64,000 nucleotides of DNA from Corylus avellana (GCF_901000735.1 NC_081545.1:17740758-17804757), one strand, 5' to 3'; counted from the first letter of the stretch, positions 11,756 to 24,689 are shown. Notes: generated by a model not told the origin, from the letters alone. Made by a program: numbers and translations.

Positions 11756-12070
11756 TACTCTACCAGCCTTATATGTATAATATATCTTCGCAATCCTACA
11801 TTAGTTTAGCAGTTGAGGGCAACCTAGCCTAAGCTCACGTATCAACCCTATCTAAAAGTCACTTTCAGAAAGACCCTATTATTATCACCCTCCCTTTCTC
11901 CCCCCATACATGAAGGCCTTTTCCATCTTTATTGTTAATTGAACATTAAATTATACTATTAATTGCATGACTAGCATTTGTGCATGACCAATAAATTTTA
12001 TTATTTCCCTAGCTTATATATCCCCAACATTGTGAGATGGATGATGGTTGGAAGGTCTATTTTTCCTGTT

Positions 12071-12078
12071 TATAAATA
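12071..12078 (+). promoter_or_regulatory. TATA box candidate, MADS gene
   Basis: TATAAATA stands 167 bp upstream of the start codon and is conserved exactly in C1. If it is used, the 5'UTR would be about 135-140 nt and unspliced. Confidence 0.4.
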
Positions 12079-12244
12079 CCCACGTACGTAAAAGACCAAC
12101 CCACTTCCATTTTCTGGACAATAAAAGGAAAATAAAAAATAAATAAAAAACTGCTGCTGAACAACACCAAAGAATTTGTTTAAAAGTTTCCATTCCTGGT
12201 AACAGCAACATCAGCTTGGTTTTGCTTATTTTCAAGCTTGAAGC

Positions 12245-15015
12245 ATGGCGTTTTCCGATCAAACACCGGAGGGATCTTCGCAGAGAAAAATGGGGAGAGG
12301 CAAAATTGAAATAAAGAGGATCGAAAACACCACAAATCGGCAAGTCACCTTTTGCAAGCGCCGCAACGGGTTACTGAAAAAAGCCTATGAATTATCTGTT
12401 CTTTGCGATGCTGAAATTGCACTCATCGTCTTCTCCAACCGTGGCCGCCTCTATGAGTATGCTAACAGCAGGTTTTTAACTCTTTCACCTTCAACTCCCA
12501 CTTCATGTGTGTTTTCTTTCTATGCTTTGCTTTTGCTCACAATATTCTAACTATATTTTTCTAACAAAGGGTATTTTTGTTTCAAATCCAACATATTTTG
12601 CTTCAATATATTCGATAGATCTTTAAGTTCTTCTCACTTTTCTTGCTCTCCTGATTTGTTCTTTTTCTTTTCTTTCTTCATGTTTTTGATACTTGACTTA
12701 TCTCTATATATGCTCCTGCTTTTGCAACTTAGTATGAGAAGATGATCATTTCGTGCAGTTAAGATTGAAGATTGAGTTTTCCTCCCAACAAGATTCAGTT
12801 GTCTTTGTCTGTTTGTTTTCCTTTATGGATTTTTGTTTTCCATTTTAATTTGCTTCTCTGATTCCTAGCTCTTTTGTTTGATTGATAACGAAGATCTGTT
12901 AGTAATAGATGGAAATGAAAGTGGTGGTGTAATAGTGCAGTGGTTGGTTGAGAGCAACAGTTTAGGGTTACAAAGATCTATCGCCTTCCTTGTATCTCCC
13001 TTGTGGTTAAACTCTCCCATTTCCTCTCTCTCTCTCTCTCCATCCATCCTTCCATCCGTACATGTCATCAATGAGCCTTAAAATTTTGTGTGGGACAAAT
13101 TTGTGACACTCTCATTACATTACATCGATCTCTTGAGACCTCGTTCATAAGATGTCAGTGCAACAATTAACAAGACATTGAAACATAAAGGAGCTATCAA
13201 ATTGGAGATTAGCTTTTCAATACTCTTAAATGATCTCGTGAACTATATATGAAACATCTTCAAAGCTGCATCATAAGGGTCAATAGGGTCTCAAACATTT
13301 CCCTCTTGTTGTTCATTTTACACTTCTCCTGAACAGAAGATTAACTGTGGTTAAGCTCCAAAAGTTAATCACACATCTTTTAAAAATCATATAAAATCGA
13401 TTTAGGAAAAAAAAAAAATCATCAAAAATCTTATTGTTGTTGTTGTTGTTATTATTATGGTCTATCATATTCCAATCTGTCTGTCAATTAAGGCTTATTG
13501 GGAGCCTCTTAGGCTAATGGGGGTCTCTGGATTACCTTCAAGAGAACATATATAGTTATAAGGAGCCTATCAAATGGGGATTATTAGGGTTTCAAACATT
13601 ATGTATCTCTTAATTTGTACTTCAAAACCTAGGTAACGGCTTCTAGTTAATTAATGTCGTCTGGATTTTGTGTTTTTTTATTTTTTTTATTTGTAAACAG
13701 TCCTATTTAGAACACAGTAAGAAAGAACCAGTGGGATTGGATTTTTTTAGTGTTCTCAAAATCTTAAAAGCATCTTACTTCACTCTCAATCTGTTAAAAA
13801 ATAATTAAGGGTTTAAGGGTAATTAATCATGGGTTTCTAAAGTTTGCCCCATTTGAACCACTTTTACCCTTCTATAAAATAAGGTTGAGAGTCTGGTTAG
13901 GGAGTTAGGGCTTCAACCCCCAAAAAATGGGTTTGTTTATAAGTTCTGGTAAGTCTTGTTTGGATCAGTCGGCCAAATAATGTACTTTTGGCAAGTAGGG
14001 GTTTGGATTTTGTCCCTCATTAAGATTGCTCAACATATATACATATTTATACGAATCTTTTGTCACGTCAGACATGATTTTTCAGTTCTTCCCATCTGAC
14101 AATAAAGTCTTGTCACGATTCCCTTCCTGTTCTGGGGGGTTTCTCTTTTCATCTTCTATCCATTTCTTTTCCTTTTTATTTTTACCAGAAAATAAATAAT
14201 ATTGAAAATCATGATATCTACACATTTTGATATAGTTTAGTTTCATCAATGTATGGTCTTTCATACTTGTGGAAACAAACTCCTCAGAAGTCAGAACTTC
14301 TGGGTTCTCTCATTTACGGATTTTATCATCTTATTATGCTTATATTTCAAAAAACGATTGCGTTTCAGTAGGTGGGTGAGAGAGAGAGAGATCTTTGAAG
14401 TAAAGAGGGATGGTGTCAGAGAGAAAGTAAAGAGGGAAGCAAATGCTACGAGCCAATGAAAGGTTCTTCACATGCATGATAGCTCTTTTCTTGCATGCAT
14501 GGGATCATGAGTTTGCAGCAATGGATGCAAGAAGAGACTTCTCAGTCTTACACCTTTTTTTGATTTTTAAATATATTATTTATTAATGCTATAAAAGGTA
14601 CAAGTATAATAAGGAAGCAACTTTTGGGTTTCGGGCTGATCGAGGTGAATAATAGTTGTTTCTCATGGTTATTACACTTTGTGTAATGGGTTAATTACAC
14701 GTGTCATTGAAGTACTAGAGGTAGGGACAGTTGACCCAATTATTCTTATGCCACCGTGGCAGAGACAGCTAGCCATCAGTGGCTCGAGAAAATTAAGGTT
14801 ACAGCTTACTGAGAGTGAAGTGCATTTTATTTTGTGTAATGCTTTTGCAAAAATTATATTAAATACAATACTATGGGAAGAAAGGGAAAAGCTTAGAAAC
14901 CGTTCAAAAATTACCTTTGACATTTACCATTTTCTACTAACTGTCAGCTAAAAGCATCTTCAATTGCTTATTAAATTTTTTTTTTTTTTTTAATCCAAAA
15001 TAGTTAATTAAAAGT

Positions 15016-15052
<37 letters not shown>

Positions 15053-18000
15053 AGACTCTTATTCTCCTTTCATCCCTTAAAAGTAATGTGGCCTTTAAAT
15101 TTATCATTGTATTTGGGGATGTATATTATTAGGTCAAAATTCAATAGTAATTTTAAAAGTCACATTGTTTTTTGAGATAAGAGGAGGCTGAAGAGGAAAA
15201 AAGAAAGTATTTATAGAACTATGCTTTTTCATGAATGTAGATGAAATGTGAAAAAAATGCATTGGATTTAGAGAATAGGGATCAAAAGGGATTTCTAGAA
15301 CCTTGGGGACAAGGTTCATTCAAAGGGAAAGGAATGTTATAGATAGAGTAATCTTAATATATATAAGTTAGAAGGTATATTAGAGTATAATTCCATTAAA
15401 TAATGTAAAGATCTTATTTTAAGAGTAATTTAAATTAGTTTTATTATCAGTATTTTAAAATAATTAGATTTTTCACATCTGTCTGTAAGTAGAGATAAAG
15501 ACTATTTAATGTTAATCAGAAAAGTTTATTTCTAGACATGAGTTTAAAGGAGGTTTAGATTAATTAACTCTAATAACTTAATCAAATTATCCTATTATGA
15601 GCACTCGAAACATTTGAATTTTTAATTATTCCTTATTTATAAAGTTGTTTCATTTACTTGGTTTTTTGGTAACAATTTCATTTACTCTTTATTCCTCAAT
15701 ATAAATTGCTTCGGATTGTATCCAAGAGAAGCAAATGTCAATCCTCGTTTGATCTTTGTGAACTAGTAGAGAAATTAAATTTAATGAAAATGATGTATCT
15801 TTACAAATGCAAATATATAATCCTTAATCTATCAGAACTGAGATCAAAATGTTTGCATTATTAATAATGTTACATGTACTTTTGCAGTGTCAGAACAACA
15901 ATTGACAGGTACAAGAAAGCATGTATTGAACCCTCAAATTCGGAATCTGTTTCTGAAGCTAATGCACAGGTAAACTGCTTTTGCTCAATTTTAACCCTAA
16001 CACACAATATTTAAAAGTTTGGTTTTATTATCATACCATACATTTACACTATCTCTACAAGTATTTTAGTTAAAAACCTGAAAGGATTTAAACTATTTGA
16101 AGAAAATTTCCTCCAATCAACTTTAATAAGTGTCAAGTGTCATCTTTCACATTTTTTTTAAAAAATATTCTTAACAGTTATTCTACTAACTTAGGAATCA
16201 AAACATTAATTTTTGAAAAATCAAAAGATGTTGAATGAAACTTATCAGTTATTAGAGTAGGATGAATGAAATTTCTTCCAAACCAGTTTGGAAAACATTT
16301 GTGTCCTTTAAATTATGAAGCTTAAATCTACTATGATGAGTTATGTGTTAGCTTTAATTTGCTTACTTTGAATGTCATATTTGTCTCATTACTTCATTCT
16401 TCAGCATTGACAACAATTTTGAGCTTAATATATTTTTAGCATCCCATCTCTCCAAGGTTAAATTCTTTTTGGCTTACCATATTAGCTTTGAAGGTTGCCA
16501 TGTCAGATTCTTGAGACTATGTTTGGGATGTACAAAATAAAATATCTCTAATTGCCTTTTACTCTGTACGTAATCATTGGCCAATTAACCAAGATCACCT
16601 CTATGTCTAACTAATGAGAAAGGAGCAAACATTGTAACCTAGCTAATAACTCAACTGATCCTTGTAAGCCCACCCAATACTGAAATTGCAGGCATACTAC
16701 AAATTTATGCACAGCACCAAATCCTCAAATTGAGGATATTATTATTATTATTATTGCATTTAGATGTGAATTCATCCTATCAAGTAAATTACTTCTATAT
16801 CCCTACTATGAAATGAAGCATATATATAAAGTCACTTGTTCTATTCTCGTTAGCTCTTTTTTGAAAGCAAAATGATAAAAATCATTTTTTCAAAACCATC
16901 TCTTAGCCATCTCTGTATAGTGAATGAATGAATATTTCATTGAATTTGTATAAGACCTACATGAGTCCACAAATCCAATGGTAGATCCATTAGATTTGCA
17001 AAAAAAGAAGGTTGAGAGAATGATGTGTAATTGAATTTGTCCCAAGGAGATGCTAGCTATATCCTTAGGCAAAAGAAAAACAAATGCATGCATGTCTATC
17101 TTCCTTTGTTTTTTTTGTCTGAATGAATAAATGAATATTTTTTCTAAGGTAAACTCAAAGTTTACAAGACTCCAGTTTTAAGACTGAAAACCAGTTGCAT
17201 ATCAGCAGCTACTCAATGAAAACACATTTATAGAAAAGAAAAAAACAAAAAAAACAAAAAAAAAACAAAAAAAAAAAACAACCTTTGCCTTTGTTATCTA
17301 CAAATAGGACACCCTATATAAATTTACAACTGAATTCTCATATCTACAAATACCAGAAAACCTCTATATATACTCCAAAGATCCTTTTCAATAGACCCCA
17401 TGGCTACTGCACAATGCTCCATTTTCTCTGCTTCTATGAAATCTTCCTTAAGATACTATTCTTATTCTACCTTTCCATCTAATCTTCTGGATGATTATTT
17501 CTTCAGTATTAACTTGATTCCCATGCCTAATTTTATTTCCTTCCTTCCAAATATTGTAGACTATAGTGCCCAAGCACAATCTACAAACCATAGCTTTCAA
17601 TCCTTTACCTTTCCAATCTTTAACATCTCTCTTGATAATATATTCCCAAAAAGAAGGAAGATCATCTGTTAAGCATCTACTCAAACACCTCCATATCCTG
17701 TTATAGAAACTATTCTAAAACAACAAGTGCCCTCTTATTCCTTCACTACATCTTTTGCAGAATACACAAAGAACATTCCTTCCATAACCCTAATTAAGTA
17801 GCCTCTAATGTAAGGCTATCAAGAGCTGCTAACCCAGTATTGAAGAACAACATTAGTTGATATATGCCGTTAGATTCTTTGAAATCTGATTTGGACTGTA
17901 AAATAATTTCTCTCCATTTAAAGTAAAATGGAAAGGGCCACATCAGCTACTAAATGATTAAATTCGACTCATGTTAGCCGCATAGAATGTTTCATCAATT

Positions 18001-20609
18001 TTTAAGTTAATATAACACTTATCACATTAATTAACTACTAAACAATTAAATTTAATTGTCGCTGACATGACAATGCCATTTGAACTATGATATCCTCAAC
18101 ATTTTACAAAAACTAATTCTATGGTACAATGTGTGATCCCTAACCGTGTATATTACTTTAGGTTAATTTTCATTTCAAGTTTTTCTCAGGCTTTAATCAT
18201 TTGAATGACCTAGCTACCATGATTGACAAAGAATAGATATGGGCACACATGCCTTTCTTCTGCATTTCTATGTTCTCCATCATTATAATAATCTTGTGGG
18301 CCTTTAATCTTCCTCATTGGAACCATCTTTTTTCAACTTTACCTAAAAATATGAGTAGCCAAAAGTGGTAGACAACTCACACTCACGGGATACCCTCTTG
18401 GTCACTTGTGCCACCCTAGACTCACATGCATTCCTCAATGACTTTGCCCCCACCTGCAAGCCTTAGCCATTAAAGATCTCCTTCTCTCAACCTCTCTTGG
18501 TTGATGGTTCCTAGTTGTGTTTTTGTTGTCTATTCTTAGAAAGTATTTGGTCTAATATTTTGAATAGATGTAATATTTTTTGGGCTCCTAGGAACTACGA
18601 GGAGTTTATTGGGTTGATGGTCTCTCACTTTAGAGGCCAAATTTTTCTCTCCATGGTAGTGAGAATTATGGTAGTTGTTATTGTGTATGCTCTATGGCGT
18701 GAAAGAAATGCTAAATTGTTCCAAATGAGAAACAATGATTCCGGGTGCATTCTTTTGGAGATTATGTTTTGGGTTAAATATAAAGTCAACTGATTGAATA
18801 GGGTGTATTTGGTTCTTCTCATAATTGTTTTCTAGCTGGGTCTTGGGGTTTTACTGATGTAATCTTAATTTTAGCTTTCTTTGTCCTTTTTGTTGTTGTT
18901 GTTTTCCTTATGACAGCTTGTTTGTGTACGTAGGCCTCTTTTCAGCTCTTGTCGTCTTGTTTTTTGAGGGGGCAAGCTTCGTGGTTCTGCCACTGAACTC
19001 AACTTCTAATTTTTATGAGATGTTAAGAATATTTTATATTATTCTCTGGGTTTATTTTCTTTCATTTGTAGAGTTTATTTCGTAGCTGATATAGTATAAG
19101 AGTTCTTGTTCACTATTCAATACTCATCGTGTATTTATAAATAGACTTATATGATATTGTTTTACAATAGAAGAATGTTATGGGTACCAAATCTTTTACC
19201 AAGAGATAAGAACCAAGATAATGTGAAGCTTATTTATTAGCTCCCATAACATTTCTTTTTATTAATTGTTTTGATCATTTTCAATTAATGAATAAGCTCC
19301 ACATCATCTTAGTACTCATTTCTTAGTAAACAATTTGGTATCCAACCCTAGCATTAATTCTCTTTATAATAAATTAATATAATAAAGATGCAGTCCACAC
19401 GTCTCTCACCGCTTCCACTGTTTCTCTCCTGTCTCTTTTATTATTCTCATCATCATGTATTTCTACAATGAGATACACTTATATTATCACTACGTCCTCA
19501 GTTTTACCAGCAAGAGGCATCCAAACTTCGAAGACAGATCCGGGAAACCCAAAATCTGAACAGGTATATATATTCCATTGGGTAATTTATTGAAGTGCAT
19601 TAATTTGAGATGCTTATTCTGGGTAAACAAATGGTGTTTCTAGGCATATTCTGGGTGAAGCTCTTAGCAGTATGACCTTGAAAGAACTCAAGAACCTGGA
19701 GGTAAAATTGGAGAAAGGAATCAGCAGAATTAGATCCAAAAAGGTAATTAATACATTTCAGTATGAGGATTATGTTTAATTTGATTAGCTAGAAACCATT
19801 AATCTATTATATAAATATGGATTGGACTAATATACTCGATCGACTACTTCTTCCAGAATGAAATGCTATGTGCTGACATCGAGTTCATGCAAAAGAGGGT
19901 AACTATTGTTTCCAGCTCTTAATATTTTTGTTTCTCGAGAAATAATTCACGTCAATATTTTTTTTTTTATATATTTCTCTCATATTATCTTACAAATTTT
20001 ATAAATCAACCATTAAATTTGTGGGATGCATCATTGTATTTGTGTGAGGTCTATATAAGTTCACAAATCTAATAATTGATTTGTAACATGAGATAAAAAT
20101 AAAAAAAATAAATAAATAAATAAATAAATAAATTAACGTAAATCATTTATCTTGTTTCTCCGTGTATGCTGGTTCTCTTTCAGCCAAATGTGATGCACAA
20201 TATGTTGGCGTGATTAGATCATTGAAGACAGATTTTGGACACAACTACGTACTGTTGTCTTTATTGCTCAATTGTTTTCTTGTTTTGAATGACCATTGGT
20301 ATCGGTTTTCGTTTTGTTTTTTTTTTTTTTTTTGACCAAATGCGGATTAGCAATTGAATTTGAATAAGCAAGAGCAATAAGAACTCCTGCATGCTAATGC
20401 TTAATCCTATGTTACTTAATTTGGGTATATAATGCTTATTATATGAAATAAACTCAATATATATATATATATATACATGTGCAAAATGTGCAGGAGGTTG
20501 AGCTGCAAAATCAAAACAATTATCTGCGAGCAAAGGTTTCTTTCTCTCTCTCTCTCTCTCTTTGAAGTTTGAAGTAGTAATTAAATTTAAATAATATAAT
20601 AGTAATTGT

Positions 20610-20648
<39 letters not shown>

Positions 20649-20827
20649 GATGGATGCAGATAGCTGAAAATGAGAGAGCACAACAGGAGCAAACGACAAG
20701 CATGATGCCAGAAACCGCGTATGAGTCTACGTCTTCACAAGCATACGATCGGAACTACCTCCCTATAAACCTTCTGGAATCCAACCACTACTCCTGCGCA
20801 GACCAGACAGCTCTCCAACTTGTCTAG
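12245..20827 (+). CDS. SHP1: SHATTERPROOF/AGAMOUS-type MADS-box transcription factor, complete
   Basis: Type II MIKC MADS-domain factor of the AG/PLE clade. It is expected to bind CArG boxes as part of floral tetramers in the nucleus and to specify carpel and fruit tissues. Coding exons: 12245-12471, 15888-15969, 19502-19563, 19644-19743, 19857-19898, 20494-20535 and 20660-20827. All have GT-AG borders, sum to 723 nt and give 240 aa. Residues 1-15 are the N-terminal extension typical of AG-clade proteins. The MADS box starts at residue 16 ([18 protein letters not shown]), the K-box covers about 103-185, and the C-terminus has AG motif I ([12 protein letters not shown], from 214) and AG motif II (DQTALQLV, 233-240). 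Exon lengths 82/62/100/42/42 are family-typical. The C-terminal pattern and the neighbouring GAUT15 gene favour the SHP1 (PLE) lineage over AG itself. The start is the only Met upstream of the MADS box. Confidence 0.93.
12472..15887 (+). other. MADS intron 1 (3.4 kb)
   Basis: This is the long intron directly after the MADS exon. In AG-clade genes the equivalent intron carries much of the regulation. It contains a GTT/ATT microsatellite (13434-13456), a TA microsatellite (15021-15049) and AT-rich sequence. I could not point to convincing LFY, WUS or CArG sites by eye. Confidence 0.8.
15021..15049. repeat. (TA)n microsatellite
   Basis: A pure TA run in intron 1 of the MADS gene. Confidence 0.95.
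17281..17780 (-). mobile_element. LINE 3' fragment inside MADS intron 2
   Basis: The minus strand from 17684 to 17448 encodes a segment of the zinc-binding C-terminal region of plant L1 ORF2 ([18 protein letters not shown], matching the usual IYxxWxERNxRxF motif). A-rich sequence at about 17232-17280 on the plus strand borders it. The reverse transcriptase is missing, so this is a dead fragment. Confidence 0.6.
18500..18990 (+). mobile_element. LINE ORF2 C-terminal fragment in MADS intron 2
   Basis: The plus strand encodes 92 residues ending in the plant L1 ORF2 C-terminal signature ([16 protein letters not shown]). A T-rich, non-coding tail follows that resembles a LINE 3'UTR. The frame has no reverse transcriptase upstream. 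The same fragment recurs at about 30302-30790 in C4 with tiny differences. Confidence 0.65.
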
Positions 20828-21952
20828 TCTAATCTAAAACGTACACCATCACCAACGGAATGAATTATTGCATCACCTCATCATATATATATATATAATG
20901 ATTTGTGCAAACACTCTAGCTTTTAAATACAAGCAACAAGCGATCATGATTGTAGTTTCAATAATTTCCATAAAAGATTGTAAATTTGCAAGAATTTGTA
21001 CTACAATATAAGACAAGAGTGTGCCATGAAAACCATTCCCACGTACGGTTTTAATAACAACAACATAAAAGAACATCACGGTTCTTGATGATCAGTATAT
21101 ATGCAATTTACAAAGTTGGGGTTCGAACTACTTTACTGTAATGGGTTTTTTTTTTTGTGTGTGGTAATTTTGGTTCAATTCCAATTAGAACACATATTAT
21201 TACTAAACTTAGGAATATAAATAACCATTCTATTCCACTTTCATTTATTCTTAGTAATAACTCTTTAATTTCTTAACGAAATACCCATTCTGCAAACCAA
21301 ACGAGGTCTAAATTCCGATCCCTAAAAGGCATCTCATTAGGGTTTAGGGTTTCTAATTAGTGACTATGTTCGTTGTCATCGCTATTCTAGACTTATATAA
21401 TATCCACCACTAAAGACTTTTAAGTTTTTAGCAAATATTGTCATGTTTATTTTATGTAATTTGTGAACGCTCATCTAAATTTATGAATTATATATAATGA
21501 AATATGTATGTTTTTAATTTGTTTATAATGACTTATAATTCTAATTGAGAACATTTGAGTAAACTGTTAATTTGCTAATTTTCCATGAAATATATATATA
21601 TATATATTATGATATTTGAATAAGAAAATAATCACAATGGAATAGTGTATTATATATATATATAAACGAGATAATGGATGGTGAAGGCTTGTTAAGTAAA
21701 TGTGCTTTACACCCTTTTGTCAAAGATGAGGTGTGGTAAGTAAAGTTTTCGCATTAATTTTTGATGAAATCACAAGCCTCATTTATGTTAGGTCAAATAG
21801 TAAGTTGGCAAGCCCTTTTGCGAAAGATTTTTCTCAAAAATTGGTAAGGGTTACATCCATTGGAATTGGACTAAAACCCTATTACAAGAATAGCCAGAAA
21901 TGGTAACCCAACAATTTTAATGATTTAATCTAATAACTGATAAGTGATTAGT
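20828..21952 (+). other. 3' flank of the MADS gene
   Basis: It probably holds the 3'UTR and polyadenylation signal, although I cannot place the cleavage site. The rest is AT-rich intergenic sequence with short TA runs and no other gene. Confidence 0.5.
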
Positions 21953-22239
21953 CACTACAAAAAAAATAATTTTTTTCTTATTGGAGATTTCTGACGTTTT
22001 ATGGTGTTTGACACATAAGAAAATTTTTCTAACGTGTGTTGAATGTCAGAAGTATGGGGGTCAGTAAAATTTTTTTCCTGACATGTTAGTGGTTAGAACG
22101 TCAAAATTTTCTGACGTGCTAAAACAAACACGTTAGAAAATTCTGACGTGACACTATTCATGCATCAGAAAAAAAGTTCTGACATGGCGAGAAAACGTAT
22201 ACTGTAGCCATGTCAAAAAATGCTAATTTTTTTGTAGTG
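21953..22239. mobile_element. CACTA-type MITE, C2 copy
   Basis: A 287-bp non-autonomous element with ends CACTACAAAAAA and TTTTTTTGTAGTG, flanked by a direct 3-bp duplication AGT (21950-21952 and 22240-22242). A 3-bp duplication is standard for CACTA elements. The interior is built of short inverted TTCTGACGTG / CACGTTAGAA words. No coding capacity. Confidence 0.85.
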
Positions 22240-22337
22240 AGTTAAGCAGTGAAATAATTAAGTCTAATCCAGGATGGATCAATTCTAACTGTTACACTTA
22301 CGAATGATGAGTTGTACTCTTAATGAAGTTCAAATTT

Positions 22338-22437
22338 NNNNNNNNNNNNNNNNNNNNNNNNNNNNNNNNNNNNNNNNNNNNNNNNNNNNNNNNNNNNNNN
22401 NNNNNNNNNNNNNNNNNNNNNNNNNNNNNNNNNNNNN
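22338..22437. other. Assembly gap (100 N)
   Basis: The left flank (ending GAAGTTCAAATTT) continues without a break at 34091 in C4. The right flank matches 44428 in C4. The gap therefore joins unrelated ends. Confidence 0.99.
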
Positions 22438-23397
22438 AGATTGACCGAAGAAAGATAAATAGCATTTCTCATGTTATTTATTTATTTACAAAATCAGTTC
22501 TTGATTTTTTAATCTACGAATTATTTTTTACTACCACATCTTAAAGTATTTTATTCCACTAATTGGATCCTCCTTCTTTTTTTTGAAAAAAAAAAAAGAA
22601 AAAAAAAATCTAACTCGGTCTTTACTAGTTAATTGTGAATGTTTTTGGCTAATAATAATTTTTTTTTTTTTTTTTCTAATTGAATAAGTTGGCTAATAAT
22701 AAATTGATGGATTGTATTTCAAGTTCTACCATATGGGAAAAGAAATGTGCTATAATGCAATAAAAAGATCATTTTGGACCCATAAAAGTTCAAGTTGGCA
22801 AGAGCCCACAAGCTTCATCAGTGGGTGGATTCACAGTAACTACGGATGGAGGCCTATAGCCTCTTGTTACCTAGAACTTTTATAAGCAAAAAATTCTATT
22901 TTTATTGTACTATAGCATTTCTCACAAAAAAAAAAAAAAAAAAAGTAATAAATAAATTTTGCTAGCTAGTTTATGAAAACCAATACTATTACGTATCCTA
23001 TGACATGGGCATCTTCTCCTGAACAAAAGAAAAATAATCTTTACGTAAAAGTCAATTTCAGTTACAGGAGAAGTCTATTATGTTTGGCAGTGTCGCATAA
23101 AAACATATGAATAGACAATAGTGGGAAGGGGTGAAGAGGATCCTCTGTGCAAAGACAACAAGCATCGGCTGGGGAAGAAGTCTTATTTGAAAATGACTAA
23201 TAATAAGGGGATGTTAGGAGTTATCACTGCATACTCTCTTATGTTATAATTCAAACTATCTTTGGGCATATTTTGGATGACAAGGATTCTCTGCGGTTCA
23301 TTTGAATAGAGAATTTAGTTGGTTTTATTTATAAGGATAAAATTATCATTTTAATTTTTTAGACGACGATTTTGCCCTTCAAATAAGACAAACCGGG
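22438..23397. other. Intergenic sequence at the start of C3
   Basis: AT-rich sequence with homopolymer runs and no gene. It matches 44428-45397 of C4. Confidence 0.6.
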
Positions 23398-23465
23398 ACT
23401 ACAAAAAAATGATGACTTTGGAACGTTCTCGAATGTGGTCGTTACCAGAGGGCATTTCAATAGTA

Positions 23466-23494
23466 AAACGACCCCTCAAGGAGAGGGGTCGTTT
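23466..23494. repeat. Perfect 12-bp hairpin, C3 copy
   Basis: AAACGACCCCTC, a 5-nt loop AAGGA, then GAGGGGTCGTTT. It sits about 70 bp inside a segment beginning GGGACTACAAAAAAATGATGA, which looks like a decayed CACTA-like end. The stem is also perfect in C4 (45464-45492), where only the loop differs (AAGAA). Confidence 0.8.
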
Positions 23495-24084
23495 GAACAG
23501 CGCACGTCCCTACTGAATTGGAACGTTGCAATAGTGCATGTACCCACTCAGTAAAAAACATCCCCCATCCCTCAATCTACGCAGAAGCCCGGCCACCCGA
23601 TCCCCCTCTCCCTTGATCTCCCTCACACAACTCTCTTTCTCTCACTTAGCTCTCTCTCACTCAGTGATCTCTCTCTCTCTCTAATCAGCTCTCTCTCACC
23701 TCCGGCAGCGCCGCTCCTCCAATCTAGGTGTATTCTTTCTCGATCTTGCTGCCACTCCTCATCCTCCAACCGATCGGTACTTTTCTTATTAAATTGATAT
23801 GCATATGAAATGATTTAAATTGATATTCCAAAATGCTAGAATTATGACTTCTTTTTTTTTTAGGGAATTTTATTTTTATTTTTATTTTCATTCCATAATA
23901 AGAGATCAAGAGCTTGAAGCTCTTAAAGAGAAAAATAGCCAAAAAAGTATGAAGAGTACAACATCGTAGATACACTGAAAATCTAACATTCAAAAACATA
24001 TATACCTCCTCCGATCCAACCCATGTGCACACTTCATTTAAGGGGTAGATCTGCTCTAGGCAAACTAGATCTAAATACATGAGT
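23495..24084. other. Pyrimidine-rich segment then AT-rich sequence
   Basis: CT-rich stretches at about 23605-23770 resemble a leader sequence, but no coding frame follows. A CT/TA microsatellite block of roughly 110 bp present in C4 (45794-45905) is absent here. Confidence 0.4.
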
Positions 24085-24660
24085 AGGTCTCATCGCTAAA
24101 AAAAAAAAAAAATTTATTGACCCGGCCGTGAGACAAACTCCTTGCATCGAAACTATCCCTCATCAGCACAAAGGTCAAGATAACACAACAAAACAAGACC
24201 TAAACAAAGAAAACCAGCATCAATGGCAAGGTCCAGCAAGAAAATGGCAGAGAAAACTCGGCTCGTGAGGCTCACACGTAAAGCGCGTGAGATCCACACG
24301 ATCCATACTCTGGCTTGCACAAACCACATTCGGCGCTTGCCAAAAAGAAGAGAGAAAAAGTCTGGTGACTACAGAGCATAATGGCACCGGGGAGAAGTGT
24401 GTAGTGGCATGTATAGGGCTTGGGCCAGCAGCAAAAGAGTAGATCAGCAGCACAAGGAGCTGATCTAAGTTTCCCATCAAAATATCGACAAAACCAAAGC
24501 GTGAGGAGAAGCTAATGAGTTCCAAAATCAAACTATAGCAAAGAAAATGAAAGAAATAACAAAACAAGCGGGGAGGATTCAGGGTCTCACTGGAGAGGGA
24601 CTAGAGAGAGGCTAGAGTTTTTTGGAGCCCAAGAGCCGAGAATTATGGCTTATTAAATTG
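24085..24660 (-). repeat. Unclassified retroelement-like repeat, C3 copy
   Basis: GC-balanced sequence with a 115-codon open frame on the minus strand (24567-24220) that has no recognisable domain. A pure A tract borders it at about 24098-24112. Sequence style is like a plant LINE leader, but I cannot assign it. The same sequence is at about 46195-46750. Confidence 0.35.
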
Positions 24661-24689
24661 ATATTCAATAATTTTTTTTATATGCATTT

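Larger units (their letters stand above)
15970..19501 (+). other. MADS intron 2 (3.5 kb) with LINE debris
   Basis: An unusually long second intron for this family position. Part of its length is transposon sequence: oppositely oriented LINE fragments at about 17281-17780 (minus) and 18500-18990 (plus). Its 3' part is present again at the start of C4. Confidence 0.8.

Noticed and set aside
14672..14951. Overlapping 83- and 90-codon frames in MADS intron 1
   Set aside because: No recognisable domain, overlapping frames on both strands, and inside an intron. It could be old transposon debris, but nothing supports a gene.
20261..20692. 143-codon minus-strand frame over MADS exons 6 and 7
   Set aside because: It is antisense to real exons and largely made of TA/CT microsatellite translation. 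The C4 copy has a different reading through the repeats.
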